From CAVSRC01 sp963830205 (GTDB lineage: Bacteria > Pseudomonadota > Alphaproteobacteria > Rhizobiales > Kaistiaceae): a DNA stretch of 64,000 nt. Every line of letters starts with the position of its first letter. Position 1 is the stretch's first letter. The stretch lies in NCBI GenBank assembly GCA_963830205.1, contig CAWHLP010000022.1:124001-188000 (forward strand), in the 5' to 3' direction. A program made the position numbers and the translations under genes. Below, piece by piece: positions 29,737-39,215 of the stretch. The notes beneath the pieces were generated by a model. The model ran no database searches. It was given only the letters and a program-made list of their open reading frames with translations, and was not told the DNA's origin.

Positions 29737-30738
29737 TTATCGGCGCATCAGCGACCGCTGCACCAGCATCGCGATGATGATGATCGCGCCCTGGATGGCG
29801 GCGATCAGGTACTCGCTGATGAAGTTCGACAGCAGCATGATGTTGCCGACGATCTCGAGAATGAAGGCGCCGCAGATGGTGCCCCAGATGCGGCCGACGC
29901 CGCCGCGCAGCGCCGTTCCGCCGACGACCACCGCGGTGATCGCCTGCAATTCCCACAGCGTGCCGCTGGTCGCCGAGGTCGACCCCAGGCGCGGCACGTA
30001 GAGCAGCACGGCGATCGCCACGCACAGCCCCTGGATGACGTAGGTGATGGTGCGCACGCGATTGACCGGGATGCCGGAATAGCGGGCGACGTCCTCGTTG
30101 GAGCCGACCGCCACCACATGGCGGCCATAGGGCGTGCGGTAGAAGATGAAGGCGCCGACGGCGGCGGTGGCGAAGATGACGATGATCGGGATCGGCACGC
30201 CGAACAACGACCCGAAATAGGCCGGACGATAGAGCGACTGGAGCTCGGTCGAGCGCAGCGTGATGGCGCCGCCCTGCGACAGCCAGGTGGTCAGCCCGCG
30301 GAAGATGCCCATCGTGCCCAGCGTCGCGATGAACGGCTCGATCTTGCCGACGGTGACGATCAGCCCGTTGAACAGGCCGCACAGCCCGCCGAGCACGATC
30401 GACAGCGCCATCGCCGCGACCAGCATCGTGGCCGAATTGCCGATCGCGCCGCTGTTCAGGAACATGATCATCAGGCTGGCGACGAAGGCGGTCATCGAGC
30501 CTACCGACAGGTCGAGCCCGCCGGCCGAGATGACGAAGGTGCCGCCCACCGCGACGATGGCGATGAAGGCGCTGCGCGTGATGACGTTGACCAGGTTGCC
30601 GACGCTGAGGAAGTTGTCGTTGGTGAAGGTGCCCGCGACGAGCAGGATGGCCAGCGCCAGAAACGGCGCCATCGCAGCCATGTTGATGCGCCCGCCGAGC
30701 GAGAAATCCGGCCCCGCCTTGGATGCTGTATCAGTCAT
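29737..30738 (-). CDS. Sugar ABC transporter permease (RbsC type)
   Basis: 333 residues with about nine or ten membrane segments of the BPD_transp_2 family; the cytoplasmic loop LYVPRLGSTSATSGTLWELQAITAVVVGGTALRGGVG (quoted in part) contains the GGxxLxGG pattern that contacts the ATPase. It starts with ATG overlapping the ATPase stop by four bases. Together with the neighbours it forms a carbohydrate uptake transporter of the CUT2 class, with a homodimeric permease. Confidence 0.93.
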   Translation of the reverse strand: MTDTASKAGPDFSLGGRINMAAMAPFLALAILLVAGTFTNDNFLSVGNLVNVITRSAFIAIVAVGGTFVISAGGLDLSVGSMTAFVASLMIMFLNSGAIGNSATMLVAAMALSIVLGGLCGLFNGLIVTVGKIEPFIATLGTMGIFRGLTTWLSQGGAITLRSTELQSLYRPAYFGSLFGVPIPIIVIFATAAVGAFIFYRTPYGRHVVAVGSNEDVARYSGIPVNRVRTITYVIQGLCVAIAVLLYVPRLGSTSATSGTLWELQAITAVVVGGTALRGGVGRIWGTICGAFILEIVGNIMLLSNFISEYLIAAIQGAIIIIAMLVQRSLMRR

Positions 30739-32334
30739 TCAGCCCCGGTCTCCATTCCCATCGCCGCCTGCTCGCTGCTGACGCCCGTGGCGTGGACCAC
30801 GATCGCGTGCTCGGTCATGCGCTCGCCCGCCAGTTCGCCGACGATGCGCCCGCCGCGCATCACCAGGATGCGGTGGCAGACACCGATCAGCTCCTGCATT
30901 TCCGACGAGATGACGATGACCGCCTTGCCGCTGGCGGCAAGCTTGGTGATGAATTCGTAGATCTGCTGCTTGGTGCCGATGTCGATGCCGCGCGTCGGCT
31001 CGTCGATGACGACGATCTCCGGCTGGAGCAGCATCATCTTGGCGAGCAGCAGCTTCTGCTGGTTGCCGCCGGAAAGCTGGCCGGCGAGCATGTCCTTGCG
31101 CGGCGCGCGCACGTCGAACTCGCTGATCGCCGCGTCGAGCGCGGTGTTCTCCTTGCCGCGGTCGAGCACCATGCCGCGGGAGAAATGCTGAAGCGCGGCA
31201 AGGGTCAGGTTGGTCGCCAGGTCGTTGGCCAGAAGCAGGCCCTTACCCTTGCGGTCCTCGCTGAGATAGACGATGCCCTCGTGCATGCTCTCGCGCACAT
31301 TGTGGAAGGTGATCGGCGCGCCCTTGAGGCGGATCTCGCCACGGTGCGGCCGCAAGCCCACGACGCCTTCCAGGAGCTCGGTGCGCCCGGCGCCGATCAG
31401 ACCCGGCGAAGCCCAGGATCTCGCCGCGCCGGACGCTGAAAGAGGCGCCGGTGGCATAGCCCGGCACGCTCAGGTCCCGCACTTCGAGCACGGCATCGCC
31501 GACCGGCTGCGGCGCCCGCGCCGGATAGAGGTGCGACATGTCGCGGCCAACCATCAGCCCGGCGATGTCGACCGGCTTCAGCTCCGCCGTCGGCCGCGTC
31601 GCGATCAGGTGCCCGTCGCGCAGGACCGTCACCCGGTCGGAGATCGCCTTCACCTCGGCCAGGCGGTGCGAGATGTAGAGCACCGGCGTGCCCTTGGCGC
31701 GCAGGTCGCGGATCACCTGGAGCACCGCCTCGGTCTCGAACGGGGTCAGCGAAGCGGTCGGTTCGTCGAAGATGACGGCGCGATGCGGCACGTTGAGGGC
31801 GCGCGCGATCTGCACCAGCTGGCGCTGGGCGATCGACAGCGTGGCGACGATGGCGGTCGGGCTGATGTCGGCGCCCAGCTCGTTCAGCACCACGACGGCA
31901 CGGGCATTCATGGTGCGGTCGTCGACGACGAAGCCGCGCTTCAGCTCGCGGCCCATGAAGATGTTCTGGGCGACCGAAAGGTGCGGCGCCAGCAGGATCT
32001 CCTGGTGGACCAGAACGATGCCGTGGCGTTCCGCGTCAACCGGGTCGGAGAAGGTCACCGACTTGCCGTCGAGCGCCACCGCGCCGCCGGTCGCCTGGAG
32101 GTGGCCGGCGAAGATCTTCATCAGCGTCGACTTGCCGGCTCCGTTCTCGCCGACCAGCGCGTGCACCTCGCCGGGCATGAGATCGAGCGTGATGCCGAAA
32201 AGCACCTGCACCGGCCCGAACGACATGTCGATCGTTCTGGCGGCCAGAACCGGCTCGACAGGTTGTCCATTGGTCAGAATGCTCGCCTCCCGCGTCGTCC
32301 GCTTCTTATCCTGCTTGGCGGTACGTTCGCCCAC
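30735..32334 (-). CDS. Sugar ABC transporter ATP-binding protein (RbsA type), frame broken
   Basis: CUT2 double ATPase. Domain one has Walker A GENGAGKST (about residue 62) and the signature SIAQRQ with IFDEPTASLT; domain two has the family's degenerate Walker A GLIGAGRTE, then LSGGNQQKLLLAKMML and VIDEPTRGIDIGTK. The frame changes at 31401-31404; removing one base gives GFAGLIGAGRTELLEG and 532 residues, full length. The start is GTG 32334; an alternative start further in has no better site. First gene of the operon; the upstream 156 bp to the divergent channel gene hold its promoter. Confidence 0.92.
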
Positions 32335-32490
32335 TGGGGTATTTAATCATGGCCACGCAAAAAATCGCGCGTCAAGCACTGCCGTAAACGACTGCGCGGC
32401 CGAAAGCCGGACAGATGCCGCTTGACGCAACCGCAGCGGGCGACAGGATCGCCAGGGCGGCGGCGACTCACCCCCCAAGCGAGGCTATCA

Positions 32491-33256
32491 ATGGACTGGC
32501 GGGCACATGTCGAGACTGCGCTCGACGGCGAGCATCCGGTTCTCGGACGCAGCATCATCCTGGTGCTCTACGGGCTCATCGCCCTCTCGACGATCTCCAT
32601 CGGCATCGAGACGCTGCCCGGCCTGCCGACCTGGGCGGCCACGCTGCTTTCCGCCGGCGAGGTGGTCACCGTCGCGGTGTTCACGGTGGAATACGTGCTC
32701 CGCATCGCCATCGCCCGCAAGCGGCTGGCCTATGTCCGCAGCTTCTTCGGCATCGTCGACCTGCTCGCCATCCTGCCCTTCTACCTGAGCCTCGGCATCG
32801 ACCTCAGGGCGCTGCGCGCCTTCCGCCTGCTGCGCCTCTTCCGCCTGTTCAAGATCGCCCGCTACCACACCGCCGTCCGCCGGCTGGCCCGGGCCATCCG
32901 ACATGGTGCGCGAAGAACTCATCATCTTCGCCACGGTCGCCGTCTTCGCCCTCTATCTGTGCGGCATCGCCATCTATTATTTCGAGCATGCCGCCCAGCC
33001 CAAGGCGTTCGCCTCGGTGTTCGACGGCATGTGGTGGGCGGCGGTGACCCTGACCACCGTCGGCTATGGCGACATCTATCCGATCACCGCCGGCGGGAGG
33101 ATGTTCACCATCCTGGTGTTGTTCGTCGCGCTCGGCTCGATCGCCGTCCCGACCGGCCTGGTCAGTTCGGCGCTCGCCCGCCTGCGCGCCACGGAGGACG
33201 AGGCTGCCGCGGAACCGGAGCAGGCCGACGGCGCCGACGGCGACCACAACGCCTGA
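32491..33256 (+). CDS. Voltage-gated-type potassium channel, frame broken by one base
   Basis: 254 residues after dropping one C of the pair at 32898-32899. Six membrane segments: the S4-like helix RALRAFRLLRLFRLFKIARY carries a regular arginine array, and the pore loop has TLTTVGYGDIYPIT with the TVGYGD potassium selectivity filter. It ends in an acidic tail (ATEDEAAAEPEQADGADGD). This is a KvAP/Kch-like inner-membrane K+ channel. Start ATG 32491 follows GAGG. The break sits between S4 and S5 (AIxxMVREELIIFA). Confidence 0.9.
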
Positions 33257-33406
33257 ACCGGCTCGATCAGGCCGGCGCTCCGCGCCTTCCCGAGAAAGGA
33301 CAACAAAGGCACCGCTAATTCGAGAGAATTGCGACCGTCTCCTCAAGGCCTTTGTTCAGACACCGGCGCTTACATGGCAGGCGAACAACCCTGAAGGGAG
33401 GGTGCC

Positions 33407-34759
33407 GTGCCCTCGTTCCCCCGCGCGGCCTTTCGCCGCGTCACCGCCAGGTTCCTGGTTTCGGCATCAGGCTCCATCGCTCCGATCTTCGCCATTGCGT
33501 GCCTCCCTTTGGTCGCCGCCATGGGCGTCGCCGTGGACTACACGCGCGCCGCCCAGACCAGTTCCATCATGCAGGACGCGCTCGACGCCGCCACGCTGGC
33601 GCTGTCGCGCCAGTCGGGCCTGTCGGGCATGTCGGACGCCGAGATCCTGCAGCTTGGCACCAACTATTTCGGCGCCAACTTCCACAACAGCGAATTTCAG
33701 GACCTGGTGCTCACCGCGAGCTACACCGCGACCGGGCCATCCGTGTCGATGACCGCCAGCGGCAAGCTGCCGACCGACTTCATGGGCATCTTCGGCAAGC
33801 CGAATGTGGCCATCGGGCATTCCTCCACCGCGATCTGGGGCGAGGCCCGGCTCAGGGTCGCTCTGGCGCTCGACAACACCGGGTCGATGGCCTCCTCCGG
33901 CAAGCTGACCGCGCTCAAGACCGCGACCCACAACCTGCTGGCCCAGCTCCAGGGGGCAACCACGGTCGACGGCGACGTCTACGTGTCGATCATCCCGTTC
34001 GTGAAGGACGTCAACGTCGGCAGCGCCAACTACGACCAGAGCTGGGTGAAATGGGACGGCAGCGCGTCGAAGGACAGCGACCTGTGGGACAAGTGGAACG
34101 GCTCCTGCTCGAACAGCTACTACTCCAGCCAAGCGAGTTGCGTGAGCCGTGGCTACACCTGGACGCCGGCCAGCCACACCACCTGGAACGGCTGCATCAT
34201 GGACCGTGACCAGAGCTACGACACGCTCAACACGGCGTCGACCACCGCCGACACGGCAACCCTCTTCCCCGCCCAGCAGTATGCCTACTGCCCCACCGCG
34301 ATGATGGGCCTCTCCTACGACTGGACCGCCCTCAGCAACAAGGTGGACGCCATGATCGCCAACGGCTCCACCAACCAGGCGATCGGCCTGCAATGGGCCT
34401 GGCAGTCGCTGACCTCGGCGCCCTTCACCATCCCGCCCAAGGACGTCGACCGCATCTACAAGCAGGTGATCATCCTCCTCACCGACGGCCTTAACACCCA
34501 GGACCGCTGGTACGGCAACGGCTCCAGCACGTCGACGCAGGTCGACGCCCGCGAGAAGATTCTGTGCGACAACATCAAAGCGGCCGGCATCACACTCTAC
34601 ACGGTGCAGGTCAACACCGGCGGCGACCCGACTTCGACGCTGCTCCAGTATTGCGCCAGTTCGTCGGACAAATTCTTCCTGCTCACCACCGCCGATCAGA
34701 TCGTGACGACCTTCCAGCAGATCGGCACGCACCTCTCCGAGCTGAGGATTTCACGGTAA
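33407..34759 (+). CDS. TadG-like pilus-assembly protein with von Willebrand A domain, paralogue 1
   Basis: 450 residues. The N-terminal TadE/TadG-type signal anchor IAPIFAIACLPLVAAMGVAVDYTRAAQ (24-50) leaves the rest in the periplasm or outside. A von Willebrand A domain begins at LRVALALDNTGSM with the MIDAS DxTxS at Asp156, and IILLTDGLNTQDRW supplies the later metal residue. Between them is a variable insert with cysteines (CSNSYYSSQASCVSRGYTW). The start is GTG 33407 behind GAAGGGAGGG. First of three tandem paralogues; they share ends and differ in the insert. No tad/cpa secretion genes are nearby. Confidence 0.85.
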   Translation: MPSFPRAAFRRVTARFLVSASGSIAPIFAIACLPLVAAMGVAVDYTRAAQTSSIMQDALDAATLALSRQSGLSGMSDAEILQLGTNYFGANFHNSEFQDLVLTASYTATGPSVSMTASGKLPTDFMGIFGKPNVAIGHSSTAIWGEARLRVALALDNTGSMASSGKLTALKTATHNLLAQLQGATTVDGDVYVSIIPFVKDVNVGSANYDQSWVKWDGSASKDSDLWDKWNGSCSNSYYSSQASCVSRGYTWTPASHTTWNGCIMDRDQSYDTLNTASTTADTATLFPAQQYAYCPTAMMGLSYDWTALSNKVDAMIANGSTNQAIGLQWAWQSLTSAPFTIPPKDVDRIYKQVIILLTDGLNTQDRWYGNGSSTSTQVDAREKILCDNIKAAGITLYTVQVNTGGDPTSTLLQYCASSSDKFFLLTTADQIVTTFQQIGTHLSELRISR

Positions 34760-34915
34760 GTACCGGCTCAATTCTGCCCGCGCCTTGGTGAAGCAATAGC
34801 GAAGAAAAACGGGATAATTCGAACGGTACTCTTCAGCCTTTATTTAGGCGGCGGGACTAATGATGGATTTGACCGGCGAAGGTGTTGGCGCCGGCAGTCT
34901 CTTCTGGAGGGTGCC

Positions 34916-36607
34916 GTGCCTATGTCTGTGCACGCAACAATTGTGCGCCTCGTGGTCCGATATCTGGCTTCCCTGCTCCCCCGGTTCTCAGCGTCGGATG
35001 CCGGCAATGTGGCGGTGATCTTCGCCATCGCCTGCATTCCCCTGATCGCCGCCATGGGCCTCGCCGTCGACTATACGCGCGCCGCCCAGACCAGTACCGA
35101 AATGCAGGATGCACTGGACGCAGCCTCGCTGGCGCTTTCGCGCCAGACGAACCTGTCGACCATGACCAGTGCCCAGATCCAGACGTTCGCCGAAAACTAC
35201 TTCAACGCCAATTTCAGCAACAGCGAGCTGCAGAACCTGACGCTGAAGGCGTCCTACACGGTGACCGGCCCGTCGGTGACCATATCCGCTTCCGCCAGGC
35301 TGCCGACCGACTTCATGGGCATCATCGGCACCAAGGACGTGCCGATCGGGCGTTCCTCGACGACGGTGTGGGGCGAGGCGCGGCTGCGCGTCGCGCTGGT
35401 GCTCGACAACACCGGATCGATGCTGGACAGCGGCAAACTGACCGCGCTCAAGACGGCGACCAAGAATCTGCTGGGGCAACTCCAGGCGGCGGCCGGCAAG
35501 CCCGGCGACGTCTACGTTTCGATCGTCCCCTTCGTGAAGGACGTGCATGTCGTCAACGCGGCCAGCTACACCTCGTCGTGGGACAACTGGATCGACTGGA
35601 GCACGACGGAACCGGCCAACGCGACGCCGGCCGCCAACATCGGCCCCGGATCGGCGTGTCCCTACAGCACGGGTTGGGGCGGTATTGGCTTCAATTGCGT
35701 GACCCAGCCGGCGGGTAGCACGTCGACCAACACGATCCCGTCGAGCGGCACCTACAAGGGCTACATCTGTCCCGGCAAGAACGGCGACGGCACCTACAAC
35801 ATCGGCTGCTACACGAGCACGACCTATTACTCCAGCGGCAGCAGCGCGACCTGCAGCGGCCACAGCAACTGCTCGTGCAGTGGCAAGAATAGCAGGAAGG
35901 TCTGCCAGACCAACAGCGGCTATTACGAGCACGCTTGGGTGGTGCCCGATTCGGCCAAGACCAAGTGGACCGGATGCGTGACCGATCGCGGCGACTCCTC
36001 CGCGCCGAGCACCGGCAACTACGACACCAACGTCACCGACCCGACGACAACCATCACGGCCACGCTGTTCCCGGCCGAGCAATACGCGGCCTGCCCGAGC
36101 ACCGTCTCGACGCTCAGCTACGACTGGTCGGCGATGACGACCATGGTCACCAACATGAGCGCAAACGGCTCCACCAACCAGGGAATCGGCCTCGTGCACG
36201 GCTGGCAGTCGCTGGTCGGCGGCGGCCCCTACCCGACGCCGCCGGCGAAAGATCCGGCCTACCACTACAAGACGATCATCATCCTGCTCACCGACGGCCT
36301 CAACACCCAGGACCGCTGGTACGGCAACGGCACCCCTTACCAATCGGCCAGCGTCATCGACCAGATCGACAACCGCATGTACTACAAGAGCGGCAGCACG
36401 ATCACCGGCACCTGCCAGAACATCAAGGACAACGACATCACGATCTACACGGTCCAGGTGAACACAGGTGGCGACCCCACCTCGACGCTGTTGCAGAACT
36501 GCGCCAGCTCGTCCGACAAGTTCTTCCTGCTGACCACCGCCGATCAGATCGTGACGACTTTCCAGCAGATCGGCACGGAGCTCTCCGAACTGAGAATTTC
36601 CCAGTAA
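34916..36607 (+). CDS. TadG-like pilus-assembly protein with von Willebrand A domain, paralogue 2
   Basis: 563 residues, the longest of the three. The same TadG anchor (VAVIFAIACIPLIAAMGLAVDYTRA), TadE-like stretch and MIDAS (LVLDNTGSM). Its insert is about 110 residues longer than in paralogue 1 and rich in Ser, Gly, Tyr and Cys, with CSGHSNCSCSGKNSRKVC as its densest part. The C-terminal 70 residues, from TVQVNTGGDPTSTLLQNC to the end ELRISQ, are nearly the same as in paralogues 1 and 3. GTG 34916 is used by analogy: all three genes have a GGAGG-TGCC-GTG context (GGAGGATGCC in paralogue 3). Confidence 0.85.
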   Translation: MPMSVHATIVRLVVRYLASLLPRFSASDAGNVAVIFAIACIPLIAAMGLAVDYTRAAQTSTEMQDALDAASLALSRQTNLSTMTSAQIQTFAENYFNANFSNSELQNLTLKASYTVTGPSVTISASARLPTDFMGIIGTKDVPIGRSSTTVWGEARLRVALVLDNTGSMLDSGKLTALKTATKNLLGQLQAAAGKPGDVYVSIVPFVKDVHVVNAASYTSSWDNWIDWSTTEPANATPAANIGPGSACPYSTGWGGIGFNCVTQPAGSTSTNTIPSSGTYKGYICPGKNGDGTYNIGCYTSTTYYSSGSSATCSGHSNCSCSGKNSRKVCQTNSGYYEHAWVVPDSAKTKWTGCVTDRGDSSAPSTGNYDTNVTDPTTTITATLFPAEQYAACPSTVSTLSYDWSAMTTMVTNMSANGSTNQGIGLVHGWQSLVGGGPYPTPPAKDPAYHYKTIIILLTDGLNTQDRWYGNGTPYQSASVIDQIDNRMYYKSGSTITGTCQNIKDNDITIYTVQVNTGGDPTSTLLQNCASSSDKFFLLTTADQIVTTFQQIGTELSELRISQ

Positions 36608-36734
36608 GAGCCGCATCCGATTGGCGTGGTGAAGGAAACGCCAAGAAACTGCCTAAAACTTGAATCGTGTCTTTCAGATTTTCTTTAGCCGACCACGATA
36701 AGCATGGCATCGATAGACCTCGGAGGAGGATGCC

Positions 36735-38231
36735 GTGCCTTCACAGTTCCGTTTGGCGATCCATGGCGTCATTGCCCGGTTCCTTGCGTCACGCAAGGGC
36801 AATGTCGCGGTGATCTTCGCCATTGCCTGCATTCCCGTGATCGCCGCCATGGGCCTCGCCGTAGACTATACGCGCGCCGCCCAGACCAGCACCGAAATGC
36901 AGGATGCACTGGACGCGGCTTCGCTGGCGCTTTCGCGCCAGGCGAACCTGTCGACCATGACCAGCGCCCAGATCCAGACGTTCGCCGAGAACTACTTCAA
37001 CGCCAATTTCAGCAACAGCGAGCTGCAGAACCTGACGCTGAAGGCGTCCTACACGGTGACCGGCCCGTCGGTGACCATCTCGGCCTCCGCCAACCTGCCG
37101 ACCGACTTCATGGGCATCATCGGCACCAAGAACGTGCCGATCGGGCGTTCCTCGACGACGGTGTGGGGTGAGGCGAAGCTCCGCGTCGCGCTCGCCCTCG
37201 ACAACACCGGATCGATGCTCGACGACGGCAAGATGACCGCGCTCAAGACCGCCACGCGCAACCTGCTGACCCAGCTCAGGGGCGCCGGGTCGGTCGATGG
37301 CGACGTCTACGTGTCGATCATTCCATTCAGCAAGGACGTCAACGTTGACGGGGTCGCCGGCAACCAGACCTACAACGCGAACTGGATAAAGTGGGACGGC
37401 ACCGCCACCAAGGACGCCGACCTGTGGGACAAGTGGAACGGCACCTGCAACAACTCTGGCGGCTATGGCGGCTACGGCGGCTACGGTGGCTATGGTGGTT
37501 ACGGTGGTTACGGCGGTTACGGCGGCTATGGCGGCTACAGCAACCCCAGCAACTACCACGACGAGGCCAGCTGCCAGAACGCCGGCTTCACCTGGAATCC
37601 CTCCCCGCATCAGACCTGGAACGGCTGCATCATGGACCGTGACCAGAGCTACGACACGCTCAACACGGAACCGACGACCTCCAACACGGCGACGCTCTTC
37701 CCGGCCGAGGAGTATGGCTCCTGCCCCGTCGCGATGATGGGCCTCAGCTATGACTGGACCGCCTTGAACAAGAAGGTGGGCGACATGACGGCGAACGGCT
37801 CCACCAACCAGGCGATCGGCCTGCAATGGGCCTGGCAATCGCTCACGGCGGCGCCCTTCACGATCCCCGCGATGGACCCGGACAAGGTATACAAGCAGGT
37901 CATCATCCTGCTGACTGACGGCCTCAACACTCAGAACCGCTTTGACGGGAACGGCTATCCGAACCAGCCGGCAAGCACCATCGCCAAGATCGACAGCCGC
38001 ATGTACTACAAGAGCGGCAGTACGATCACCGGCACCTGCCAGAACATCAAGGACGCCGGCATCACCATCTACACGGTGCAGGTCAATACCGGCGGCGACC
38101 CGACGTCCACGCTGCTGCAGAACTGCGCCAGTTCCTCGGACAAGTTCTTCCTGCTCACCACCGCCAATCAGATCGTGACGACCTTCCAGCAGATCGGCAC
38201 CGAGCTGTCCGAACTGAGGATTTCCCAGTAA
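36735..38231 (+). CDS. TadG-like pilus-assembly protein with von Willebrand A domain, paralogue 3
   Basis: 498 residues. The first 170 are nearly identical to paralogue 2, while the insert resembles paralogue 1 (DLWDKWNGTC, TWNGCIMDRDQSYDTLNT) but with nine tandem Gly-Gly-Tyr units added. MIDAS LALDNTGSM and ILLTDGLNTQNR are intact. The chimeric similarity suggests gene conversion among the three. A good terminator follows at 38257, so the tandem array ends here. Confidence 0.86.
   Translation: MPSQFRLAIHGVIARFLASRKGNVAVIFAIACIPVIAAMGLAVDYTRAAQTSTEMQDALDAASLALSRQANLSTMTSAQIQTFAENYFNANFSNSELQNLTLKASYTVTGPSVTISASANLPTDFMGIIGTKNVPIGRSSTTVWGEAKLRVALALDNTGSMLDDGKMTALKTATRNLLTQLRGAGSVDGDVYVSIIPFSKDVNVDGVAGNQTYNANWIKWDGTATKDADLWDKWNGTCNNSGGYGGYGGYGGYGGYGGYGGYGGYGGYSNPSNYHDEASCQNAGFTWNPSPHQTWNGCIMDRDQSYDTLNTEPTTSNTATLFPAEEYGSCPVAMMGLSYDWTALNKKVGDMTANGSTNQAIGLQWAWQSLTAAPFTIPAMDPDKVYKQVIILLTDGLNTQNRFDGNGYPNQPASTIAKIDSRMYYKSGSTITGTCQNIKDAGITIYTVQVNTGGDPTSTLLQNCASSSDKFFLLTTANQIVTTFQQIGTELSELRISQ
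37458..37538 (+). repeat. Nine 9-bp repeats coding (Gly-Gly-Tyr)9
   Basis: Units GGYGGYTAY run in frame for 81 bases inside the VWA insert of paralogue 3, with third-base variation (GGC/GGT, TAT/TAC). Such a tract can change in length by slippage in whole units without breaking the frame, and Gly-Gly-Tyr tracts are common in adhesive or structural surface proteins. Confidence 0.95.
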
Positions 38232-38256
38232 GCCATTCTTCTGGCAGAGAAAACCG

Positions 38257-38290
38257 AGGCCGCGCCATCCTGGCGCGGCCTTTCTCTTTG
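38257..38290 (+). terminator. Rho-independent terminator after the TadG-like array
   Basis: AGGCCGCGCC (38257-38266) and GGCGCGGCCT (38272-38281) form a perfect 10-bp stem with a five-base loop, followed by TTCTCTTTGG. It lies 26 bases after the stop of paralogue 3. Confidence 0.8.
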
Positions 38291-38486
38291 GTCCCGCCCG
38301 GCCAAGGCCGCCCGACAAGACGGAGATCTTGGTTGCGGTCAGGCCTTTTGATCCATGTCAAAGCCGGAAACCACCTGCGACCGAGGATGGCACACGGACA
38401 GGGTCTGACATGGACCATGCGCGGAAGCAGCTGACAGGCTTCCATCCCCGCGTATCATCGAAGTCGCGCGGCGGGCGGTTTCTCTC

Positions 38487-39215
38487 GTGCTTCTCATCGT
38501 CGCCGCCACGGCCGGCTTCGGCTATGGGCAGTGGCTGTGGTCCGCGCTCACCGTCGGGCTCGCCGTGCTGGCCTACGCCCTGCCGCCCCGGCCGATTGTT
38601 CCCGCCGGTGCGCTGCATCACCAACGCATGCCGTCCGTCTTCATGCCGGACCTCCTCGGCTTCCTGCTCGCCACCACCTTCCTCGCCATGCCCTTCATCA
38701 TCTCGGCGCAGGAAGAATGGCTGGGCGGCCCCTGGGCGCTGATGCTGTTCATGTGGCTGCCGGGGCTGATCGCACTCGCCATCTTGTGGATGGCGGCCCG
38801 CTACCAATGCTTCTGGGTCAGCCTGTCGCCGGACGGCCTCACCGTCTCGACCATCACCGGCATCGAAGAGCTGCCCTTTGACCGCATTGCCGGCGTGCAG
38901 GCCGAGACAAAGCGTCCGCCGCGCTGGCTGGGCCCGCTCCTGGTGCTGTTCGGAGGCTGGCGCGGCGCGGGCATCGCCCTCTTGCATGCCGACACCGAGC
39001 GCCATGCGCTCCTGATCGACAGAGGCGACGGCTCATCGCTGCGCCTGCCGGCAGACGCCTTTCCCGGCATCGACAAGGTGATCAAGGCGCTGGCCAGGGC
39101 CGGCGTGCCGCTCGACCCGCAATTGCAGCCGGCCGGCGGGCGCGGCGGCGCCACACCGCGGCGCAAGACGAAAAGGACCGGAGACGATGAAGCAGGAGAG
39201 CCGAGTCGGTCGTAA
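38487..39215 (+). CDS. Membrane protein of unknown function
   Basis: About 242 residues with four hydrophobic segments in two pairs (VAATAGFGYGQWLW, VGLAVLAYAL, FLLATTFLAMPFIIS, MLFMWLPGLIALAILWMA) followed by a soluble part resembling a small PH-like domain: FWVSLSPDGLTVSTITGIEELPFDRIAGVQ, then a basic Gly/Arg-rich tail. The start is probably GTG 38487; a nearby ATG at 38410 is in another frame and would need an indel. It overlaps the next gene by 29 bases, so they are probably one unit. No family assigned. Confidence 0.6.
   Translation: MLLIVAATAGFGYGQWLWSALTVGLAVLAYALPPRPIVPAGALHHQRMPSVFMPDLLGFLLATTFLAMPFIISAQEEWLGGPWALMLFMWLPGLIALAILWMAARYQCFWVSLSPDGLTVSTITGIEELPFDRIAGVQAETKRPPRWLGPLLVLFGGWRGAGIALLHADTERHALLIDRGDGSSLRLPADAFPGIDKVIKALARAGVPLDPQLQPAGGRGGATPRRKTKRTGDDEAGEPSRS

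Noticed and set aside
37458..37538. CRISPR-like array
   Set aside because: The 9-bp units are contiguous, in frame, and lack spacers; they code Gly-Gly-Tyr.
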